Assembly: GCA_964035795.1 (NCBI GenBank)
Contig: OZ038321.1
Span: 18,355,209-18,419,208 of the forward strand
Direction: 5' to 3'
DNA from: Pterobdella sp. o SKG-2022
Taxonomy: Eukaryota; Annelida; Clitellata; Hirudinida; Piscicolidae
DNA length: 64,000 bases
Shown: in pieces, positions 56,100-64,000 of the stretch
How the letters are laid out: each line of letters starts with the position of its first letter
Position numbering within the stretch: the stretch's first letter is position 1
Made by a program: the position numbers and the translations under genes
The notes under the pieces: generated by a model
Told to the model about the DNA's origin: nothing
Seen by the model: only the letters and a program-made list of their open reading frames with translations
Databases searched by the model: none

Positions 56100-56338
56100 T
56101 AAGGAGAGCGGAGGCAGGAAAGAATGCTGGTAGCATTTCCGCGAACAATTCTGCTGCAAAAACTGCGGAAAAATTAAAAATCCGCAAATATCAGAAATTG
56201 GTGGGCAACTTCCATTTCAACCTTTTGCATACGAGACAATGGGCTGCTGCGGTTTCTCAACCGGAAGCTTTGTTGAGGAGTTAGGAAGAAAACTTTTCGA
56301 AGCGACTGGAAACCCTTTAGAGACAGTCTGGTTGCGCC
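56100..56338. mobile_element. PD-(D/E)XK-type LINE fragment with 5' inversion
   Basis: Two pieces of the same LINE in opposite orientation. 56100-56143 read on the minus strand is the 3' terminal part (GAAATGCTACCAGCATTCTT). 56147-56338 read on the plus strand is the segment just before it (AEKLKIRKYQKLVGNFHF in sense, on to GTCTGGTTGCGCC). Only about 16 bases of the normal sequence between the segments are missing. This is the layout left by twin priming. Confidence 0.75.
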
Positions 56339-57035
56339 ATTTTTGTGTATAATTGTTCTTTTATTTTTAATTTGACTAGAAAAGTTCCTTTTTTTTATTT
56401 TTTGTATGAGTTTTTTATTTTTAATAGACTTGAGAAGATTTTGGAATAATGAAACTGAGGTCACAACATTTTTACATTCATATAAGAAAAAACTAATCAA
56501 CATTTAAATACGAACAAAAAAATTTTTGATAAAAAATTTGTTTGCACATTGTAATTTGATATGTTAAAAGTATTTTATTGTGACAAAATTGAAGCTAAAA
56601 AAAAAGAAAAAAATGAAGTTATATGGGAATTGGAAATTAATTGCAAACAGAATAATGAACGAAATTAACTAACGAAAACAGAATTTTAAAAAATATGCAT
56701 ATTATTATAAAATAAAAAGACAAGAGAGAACAAAACACATTGTAATTAAAATTGATTGGAATAAGATTTTAATCAACATCGATCCTCTTCATCTTTATCC
56801 TCATTGGTTTACTTTAAAATGTGTTCATTTCTATTATTTCATATCTTGTTAACTTAATGCTGTTTTTTTTACTTTTTTTTCTATTTTCTTCTGTAATTCA
56901 TTCTCAAAACCCATATAGGAGCATCATGAGAAAAAAAAGTTCAGCAAAATCAGTAAATGGTGATTACGGATTTTAACCTACTAGGAAAACTACTTCTACT
57001 CATACGTGATCAAAAGTTTATTAATTCTAACAAGC
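56339..57035. other. spacer
   Basis: AT-rich; nothing recognised. Confidence 0.4.
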
Positions 57036-57039
57036 CACC

Positions 57040-58130
57040 ATAGCTGTCTTCCACATTCTACTGTTATGTGCTTTTACTTCTAGCTTTTAATTCATCCCAA
57101 GCACCCTAGTCGTGGGTGGGTGTCTTTCAGACTCTCCAGTTCTTCAAGAGTTCAGCCGCCCTCACAGGGTTGCTTCACAGACTCTCGAGACCCAGTGTGG
57201 TATCTATTTTGGGAGAGGTTAAAAAATGAAGGTTGTCATAAGGATAGGTGTGGCAGAGTGGGCATGAGGACGAGAAAAGGGATGATGGTGAGATTTTGTT
57301 GAGGTATGAAAGAATAAAGGGTGATTTTCTAAATCTGAGCTGGGCGGTAATGAGTCGTGTGTGGTGGTCTAGGGTGGTTTTTGAGTCGTGTATGGGTGGG
57401 GGTTGTTTTTTTATGATTTTGTTGTGTGTAGATGATATGTAGTCGTTTAGTATTTTTGTGTGTAGATGATATGTAGTCGTTTAGTATTTTTGTGTGTATT
57501 GTTTTCATGTTGTTTTTTATTTGAGCGTTGGTGGTGGGTATGCGGGGGTGTTGTTGAACGTGGGTTGTTTATTGTATCTGTGGCAAGCTTCTTGTGTGGT
57601 GAGTGGGTGTAATGGGGGAGGGTGGGATGTGAGGCTTTTTGTGTCAGTTGTGAAGCCCAGAATTTAAGGTGAGTTTAGAGTGGAAGGATTTTGGTTTCTG
57701 AGTGGAGATATTGGGTGTATGTGCCTTGTGTACAGCCCGTGATTGTTTTTAGGGCTGCGTTTTGTATGTTTTGTTGTTTGTTGAGAGAGGTGTATAAGAT
57801 GATGGGTGACTAGAGTGTGGGTGTATTCAATGATGAGAAGGAATAGTGTTTTGTATGTGGTGATGAGTGTCTCCTTGCTTTTGCCTCAGTGTATTGATGT
57901 TATTAGTTTTATAAGGTTGAGTAATTTTTGGGTTTTTGTGATGGTGTTGTTTGTGTGGGTGGAAAATTTCAGTCTGCGGTCAAAAGTAAGGCCAAGGTTG
58001 GTGGTGGTGGAGATGGGTTTGTTGTTGATGTGGATGCTCAGTGGTTTGTTGAATTCTGAAGGGTTTTGGGTCATGTGTGTAGTTGTGGTTTCAGTTGGGT
58101 TGATTTGGAGATTGTTGGTGTAAGCTCATG
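57040..58130 (-). mobile_element. Jockey/I-type LINE, C-terminal half, composition outlier
   Basis: Minus strand. MTQNPSEFNKPLSIHINNKP, then STTTNLGLTFDRRLKFSTHT (the LGxxxD block after the RT core), LLNLIKLITSIHWGKSKETL-like, and DHHTRLITAQLRF, then SPFILSYLNKISP and CPLCHTYPYDNLHF, the C-terminal knuckle-like block. The coding strand is rich in A and C, quite unlike other LINEs here. Stops and shifts are present, and a 34-base direct repeat lies at 57424-57491. Confidence 0.65.
57424..57491. repeat. 34-base perfect direct repeat
   Basis: Two adjacent copies of a unit starting GTGTGTAGATGATATGTAGT and ending TATTTTT, inside the LINE. Confidence 0.9.
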
Positions 58131-58134
58131 TGTG

Positions 58135-58390
58135 TGTTCGGAAGATACCGAAGCAGAGCGTTTCTACGACAAGTTTCAAGACCTGGCGATCAATGTAAAC
58201 AAAAAGGACATTCTCTGAGATTTCAACGCCAGAGTGGGTTCTTTAGAAACACACTTACACAGACAAACAAAACGAAAATGGCACAAGACTTGTTGATTTT
58301 TGTCACAGAAATGGTCTTCTTTTGACAAACACTCTTTTTCCTCACAAGAAGATCCATCAAAGCACATTGAATATAAATATGGGCTAAGCA
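58135..58390 (+). mobile_element. RTE-type endonuclease fragment
   Basis: EDTEAERFYDKFQDL, DFNARVGS, then in another frame NENGTRLVDFCHRNGLLLTN, TLFPHKKIHQSTLN. These are the GDFNAxVG and NxNGxRLxDFC blocks of an AP-type endonuclease. No reverse transcriptase follows. Confidence 0.75.
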
Positions 58391-58434
58391 CACTCAAAGG
58401 CTTTTTTTACAACAAACTTATAGTAGGCAGAACT

Positions 58435-58530
58435 TACATACAGTATGTAAGGTCAACAAAAACAATGTATTTATTTCAAAAAAAGACACGAAGCTTCTCG
58501 TAAGACTAGCTTACATTATATAGTGATACA
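58435..58530 (-). repeat. repeat D, inverted copy
   Basis: On the minus strand: TAATGTAAGCTAGTCTTACG, AGAAGCTTCGTGTC, AAATAAATACATTGTTTTTG. A perfect CTTACATACTGTATGTAAG palindrome sits at its far end (about 58432-58451). Confidence 0.65.
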
Positions 58531-58724
58531 TACAGTACATATGACTACTAGTAGTAGTATGTATATTGCTATATTGAATTTTAAAAAACAAAGCGTTTAT
58601 ATATTTGTTATTATAAAAACTAAGCTTTTCGATTTGCAAAGGATATCATCTTCCGTCAATTACGTTGTGGAAATGCGTGGTTTTGTGCTTTAAGGGAAAG
58701 ATCAGCATCTGTTTTACTGTATTT

Positions 58725-58805
58725 TTTCTAAATTAAGTTTGTAGCAAGCGCTTTGATCTTTGAAGAAATGCGTTTTATAAATACCCCATTACATTAAATT
58801 ATTGT
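58725..58805 (+). mobile_element. tRNA-derived SINE A, copy 5 (3' half)
   Basis: TAAGTTTGTAGCAAGCGCTT, GATCTTTGAAGAAATGCG, then AATACCCCATTACATTA. The tRNA head is missing. Confidence 0.7.
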
Positions 58806-59872
58806 AACCATGAAATGTATTTTTTTATTTTGCTCAAAAAAACATTTTGAGATAAGACACTCAGCTTTTATCGCTTCAAGCTGTCTTATGGCAGAATAAA
58901 TGAACCTTTTCAAAAAACTAGCTCATTTTGTTTTTTTTTTATTTCATTTAACTCATTTTAGAAATCTAATCTACTCCTACTTGAATCAACTTTGATCAAA
59001 TTTTTTTGTCCTACTCCTGAACGGCAAAAATTTAAGGGAACAGCAACTTATTCTCTTTCTGTACTAAATTGAAGCAAAAAAAAAACCATTTGCGTTTTTC
59101 AAATTCGAGTGAGAAAATTGAACAGGGTCTGCTTCTATCGTCAGTTTGATAGTCTTATGTAACAAATTGAGAGCGTTGTAGACCATCTTTCTTGCATTTT
59201 TTCTTAAAGAAATTGTCACATAATTATATGAAATAAAAAATAGGATCACAAAAAACCGAAATTTTCATCATGTGATTTAAAAAACAAGAAAACACTATTG
59301 ATAACGGGTTTTCCATTTAAACTATGTCAACTTGTTTATAAAGCTTTCCGTTAGACTTTGATGTGTTCGGTAATTTTTTTATTTTCAAGCAAGATTATTT
59401 CCGTTACTATGTGAAAGGTAATGAATTGGTTTAAACCAAAACAGATAGGCAGTTCTTCCTCGATAGCTTAGCTAGAAGTTGAATTTGACTAAAGAAACAA
59501 GAATAGTAGAAAGCTTTTTTTACGAGTAGTTGCCTTGTAGATAATAAGGTATGGAATAAAAAAGGGGGAACATCAAAGCTAAGTTATTATCATGAAAGTT
59601 ACGATGACTAGACACCCATATAGAAAACAATGAGAGTTGTTTAAGATATTGATCATCAACCAGGCTTACATTTTCTAATCTAAATTTTCTGTTATGGTTA
59701 AAAAGTTAACTCAATGGTTATGATATTTGAAATATTGTGTAATTTTCAATCGAAATTGAAATCTAATGTTATAGTTTATTTTAAATAAGAATCGTAAATT
59801 TCAAAAAAATGTATTTTTTAATTGTATTTGCCGCCGGTGAAACGCCCTATATTTAGGGAATAACTAGATAAT
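58806..59872. other. AT-rich spacer
   Basis: No gene seen. A short palindrome CCCTATATTTAGGG at about 59843 lies just after the FkbM gene stop. Confidence 0.4.
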
Positions 59873-61776
59873 TTATGAATTTTTATTGAGAACCCACAAA
59901 ACGTTATCAGGCCACCCATACCAATGTTCCAAGCTCAATTTGTTGCCTGTTAATAAACATTGAACACTGTAGCCCCTTTTTGTCAGCATCTCTATCATTT
60001 CGTTTACCATCTCTTTATCTTCACTATCATTAATGAAAGATCCGTGATATTTTTTCAATTCTCTCCATTCCATAATTATGTATAATATTTCTACCTCCCT
60101 AAAAAGCATCTTTGATATTCTCATTGCTTTGTGTTCTGCACCTTCAACGTCAATTTTTATTAAGGCACGCTTCCCATTTGTAACATCCAACAAATCATTT
60201 AATAATATAGTCTCCGCGTGTAAGGGACACATAGAGAAATCGTCACAGAACTTATCTGCGTCCATCTTGCCTAGCTTACCTCCACCTGAAATTCACATTA
60301 ATTTTTAATTTTTTCTAAATTAAAATTTATCAAAATTTTTTTAGTTTTTTCAATGATAAAATGATTCTCATTTTTCCAAAAAAAAATTTATTAGATTATA
60401 CTGCACTGTGTCTTAGTAACTGAGTTAGACAGCAGGGAGCAAAAATATTGCCTTCACACAACTATAATAAGTGAATGGAAATTTTACAGGCCGTAAGATT
60501 TTTTATTCTTTTCAACACAACTCTTTGATAAACATGGATGAACCATGTTAACAAAAACAATGGCTCTGCAGTAACAAGAAAACCTAAAGAAACTTGTATA
60601 TTGATAAAACCTTGGTTTTCATTTGGTACATCTAATTCTAAAGTTTTTCTTATATTCCAAACAGCATTTTCCACAACTATGACCTGGAAGAAATCAGAAA
60701 ATTATTAGTTTTAAAAAAATTTTTCCAAAATGGTTGACTGAAACCTTATCTTCAAATCTATTGAGAATTGCAGCTTGATGTAACCTCAACACATTACTTC
60801 TTACAGGCTCAACAGCCACAACATTGTGTCCCAAAGCTGCAGCTATCAGTGAATACATGCCTGGAATGTCATTTCATAGTATTTGAATATGGTAAATTAA
60901 AGTTAGACAGTTCTTATATTATAATTATTTCATACCTATATTAGCTCCAATATCATAAACAAGAAGATCAGGGTTTGAATTTAACAAACCAATGTACTTT
61001 CCTACCATTTCTTTCTCCCATATTCCATCTCTATATATTTTAATTTTTTTTAATATATAAAACTTTTTTTATAAAATTAAAAAAACAAACAAATTTCACA
61101 TTAAAAATATGATATAACCTTTGCAATTCAAATGAGATTAAATTATCTATTTCCATAGGATGAACACAAATGTATACAAGTGGAAAAGTAAATTTTTCAT
61201 ATTTATTCTTGATAAAAGTTGATTTTTGCAAATTTAATGGGAGACAATCTGTACTTTCCAAGTTTTTTTCTAGAATAGAATCATCTAGCCTGGTGATTCA
61301 ATTTGAAAAGAGAAAAATAATGATTTTACATGTAACTTTACAGTTTGCTTACTTATAAAGTACTCTATAAGGTGCTCTTAAAAAAATATCATAGACGTTG
61401 AGATGGGACTTTCCACCAAATAATTTTCCAAGGCGTTTATCTTCAAAATGAATTAAATAGTTTCTATATCTAAAGATTAAACTAAATTTTAAGAAAATTT
61501 CATTAATAAAAGTGTCATACCTTTTTTTTTGACATTATTCTTTTTGAAAAACTTATTTTTAAAATTCTCATCATATTTTCCATTATTTAATGTATCAACA
61601 GCATTTTTTTTATTATTAAGATAACTCAAGTCTTCGAATTTTGACAATTTCGGCGCGTGTTTTGGTGTACCCACGAACTTGAAAATTAAAATAAAAACTG
61701 ATAAAAGAGAAAAAATAAAAATGAATAGCAAAAAATCTAAAATTTTAAGTCTTTTGTTTAATTTAAAAAATGCCAT
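59873..61776 (-). CDS. FkbM-family methyltransferase with N-terminal membrane anchor
   Basis: Seven minus-strand exons: 61776-61521, 61469-61353, 61289-61119, 61030-60936, 60860-60745, 60683-60584 and 60285-59873. Exon 1 has a type II-like anchor (LDFLLFIFIFSLLSVFILIF). Methyltransferase motifs follow: LLVYDIGANIGMYSLIAAAL (motif I, SAM binding), GHNVVAVEP, ENAVW, VSLGGGKLG and ALIKIDVEGAEHKAM, the FkbM signature. It ends HWYGWPDNVLWVLN. FkbM-type enzymes methylate small molecules or sugars; the anchor suggests a Golgi/ER lumenal enzyme. Exons 2-7 join in phase. Exon 1 joins exon 2 one base out of frame at an A9 run (61522-61530): either a homopolymer error or a real lesion. An LINE 3' end lies about 130 bases upstream. 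Confidence 0.82.
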
Positions 61777-61909
61777 TTAGAAGATGTGTAAATATACAGG
61801 TAACAAAAAAAATCTTAAAATGAATATAGAAAAAACAGTTTTGAGACACACAATAATAGCATATAAACAATATACAAATGAAACATTGGTGAAAATGAAA
61901 ATTGAAATA

Positions 61910-64000
61910 TAAAAAAAAAAACTGCACTTCAGAAAAAGAGGAAGGAGAACGGAAACAGGAAAGAATGCTGGTAGCATTGCCGCGGGCAATTGCAAGGGAA
62001 ATCTTCTGGCGCAACCATACTTCCTCCAAAGGATCCCCTGACGCCTCAATAACTTTTCTACTTAACTCCTCAACAAAGCTGCTGGTTGAAGGTCTGCAGC
62101 AGCCCGTTGTCTCGAATGCAACGAGTTGAAAATAGAAGTTGCCCACCAAGCCCTGATATTTTCGGCTTTTTAATATTTCCGCAGATTTTGCGCTTGATCC
62201 TGACTCGATGGAGCTGGCGATAATGTGGGACTTGGAAAAAACGTCGACGACTGTTGCGTCCCAGACCAAGCATTTTCCATCCTTCCAAGGGAAGGTCGTT
62301 ATGCCATCAGGACGACATCCGTCACCCTTGTTGAGCTCTGATGGTTCGTGGATGCTTGGCAAGCCTATCTTCCCCAGGCATCTTTAAATAAGGGAGTTGA
62401 TCTCGACGTGTCTGGGGAGTCTGCCTTCATTCAGTCGACACGAAAGACCATGGTAGCCTTTCGCATCCATCTTTACACCACACTTGCAAAGGCAAGTTGG
62501 GGCGCCAGAAATATTACCCTCTACTCGAAGCGCAACCTCCACCCAAAGCTCCTCTGCACCTAAAAAGTTTCCTAAAACGGGAATTGGCACAGCTTCCGAC
62601 CACGCGGCGGAGTGTGCCAACTTGGCAGCAAGAAGGCGAAAACGGTCCCACTGGTCTGCGTCTACCAAAAAATCGTTGAGAGCGACCTCGCACAAAAGAT
62701 CATCCCATTTCCGTTGGCTTCCCAAAAGATCTAATGGCGCCACACTGCATTGTTTCTGCCACGATTCTCTAGCTGAAACGACGTCACGATCACCCCCCTG
62801 AAGGTCATCAGACGCGAGAGCGTCGGAAACAGATGAAAGAAGAAGCCGAACGAGATTCGAGGATGCATATGAGAAAGAGAGGAAGCATGGCAATGATAGG
62901 GCTCGCGCTGATCTAATACCTAGACCACCGAAACGATTTGGAAGAAATACTTGCTTCCAGCTCTTGTCGGACAGAGAGACATTGGAAATGGACAAGAAAA
63001 CAGCACGAATGATAAAGTCAAACTCCAATAATATCATGGGCTCAACGAAAGTAGGACACGTTCGAAGAATATAAACCAATTTGGGAATAGAGAAACAGTT
63101 GCTAAGCAAAGTGAAAGCATGATGGGGGTCAACATCTTTTAGCTTGGAGCAAAGCCGACGGATGGCTCCTAATTTTGAGTCAAGAATGGGAACTATGGCC
63201 TCGTGAGTGAGGGGAGAACCCAAGACTGACGAGAAGGCAATGATACTGACAGCAAAATAAAAGAGAACTGTTTGACAGTGTCAGCGTACATGTCCACTGT
63301 ATGGTTTAAAAGGAACAGCTCACAATTATTGGAGTTGATTTGAAGGCCAATCTCTTTGAAAGCATTAATTATTTTTGTTGTATCGTTAAAGACAGAACTA
63401 GCTTGACCACCAATTGTGGCATCCTCCAAGTACCAAATGTTCAACTCCGATGACACGTTCTTGGCAATTTTGTCGACGGCCAACGCGAAAAGTGCTGGGA
63501 CATGAGAGTCACCTTGTTGAAAACCCCTTGAAGAAGGAATGGAGTGCTCGCCAGCAAAAAGAGTGGACGGATTGGAGTAGGCTTCGTTAACTAAAAAGTA
63601 CAAGGACGGGTAACGAGTGGCTATCTCGCCAATGAACTTTTTACGGTCGATAGAATTGAAGGCGTTAGTAACATCGAGTTTCAAAAGCACCTTGGGATCG
63701 ACTCAGTGGTTCATAAATGATCGAGTAGCATGGACGGCTGAATCACACCCCATACGGACGCCGACGCCCAACTGACAAGGTAAAAAATCCTCTCTGAGCG
63801 AGCTGAATGCAGAGGTAATTTGGAAAACAAACGACGAAAGGTGTTTCCAACGGCTATAAGGCGTATACCACCACCTTTCTTTTGAAGGGCGTACAGTTGG
63901 GCACCAAAAAACAAGTGCCTGATAGGGTCCGGGATTTTAGTTGATGAAACTAAAGAAGCAAATCGAGAGATAGACCGAAGAACCGAATTCGCACTGGCTC
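61910..64000 (-). mobile_element. LINE with C-terminal PD-(D/E)XK-like domain (runs off window)
   Basis: Minus strand, entering from the right edge. Blocks in order: FFGAQLYALQKKGGGIRLIA and VGNTFRRLFSK (63914-63830), LKLDVTNAFNSIDRKKFIGE (about 63685), GFQQGDSHVPALFALAVDKI (about 63520) and WYLEDATIGG (about 63430). In the last, Glu replaces the first Asp of the usual YLDD core. Then PNRFGGLGIRSARALSLP (about 62940), CLCKCGVKMDAKGYHGLSC (about 62480), and the nuclease-like GCRPDGITTFPW..LVWDATVVD (about 62310-62250). LSRKVIEASGDPLEEVWLRQ comes before the end. Frameshifts separate the RT pieces. Related fragments are at 4056, 39395 and 56100. Confidence 0.82.

Overview
This window is a draft scaffold from an invertebrate animal. 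It is very AT-rich and contains a 200-base gap of N. The genes are spliced, with several introns of about 50 to 100 bases, and there are tRNA-derived SINEs and many classes of non-LTR retrotransposon. The sequence alone does not settle the phylum.

By splicing in-phase exons by eye I find six genes. (1) A Lifeguard/TMBIM-family membrane protein on the plus strand (5661-15594, nine exons, 237 aa), with introns swollen by retrotransposons. (2) A small atypical protein kinase with a C-terminal membrane segment, plus strand (34448-35506, five exons, 276 aa). (3) A TMED10-like p24 cargo receptor, minus strand (37926-39232, five exons, 210 aa). (4) A secreted CAP/SCP protein, plus strand (49168-51637, five exons, 199 aa). 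(5) A coiled-coil protein of unknown function, minus strand (54091-55605). (6) An FkbM-type methyltransferase with an N-terminal membrane anchor, minus strand (59873-61776, seven exons, one apparent reading-frame break).

The rest is mostly mobile DNA. The left third (1-20 kb) holds four degenerate copies of a LINE clan that carries a PHD-like finger after its reverse transcriptase. It also holds a Tc1/mariner relic and an L2-like LINE whose 958-codon ORF2 is still open. The middle (20-48 kb) holds SINEs, a foldback element, R2/R4-type elements joined to (TAA)n microsatellites, a Penelope-like relic, and fragments of RTE-like and CR1-like LINEs. The right third mixes genes with LINE fragments, including one with a clear 5' inversion, and ends inside a LINE whose C-terminus looks like a PD-(D/E)XK nuclease.

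The genes do not form an operon or a shared pathway: they are ordinary secretory-pathway, membrane and signalling genes separated by transposons. The most informative points are a chimeric partial duplication of the Lifeguard locus (26356-27881), which provides an empty site for a small unnamed mobile element; an R4/Dong-like element bracketed by TAA repeats; a LINE nested in a LINE nested in a gene; a twin-priming-type inversion; and the membrane-tethered small kinase.
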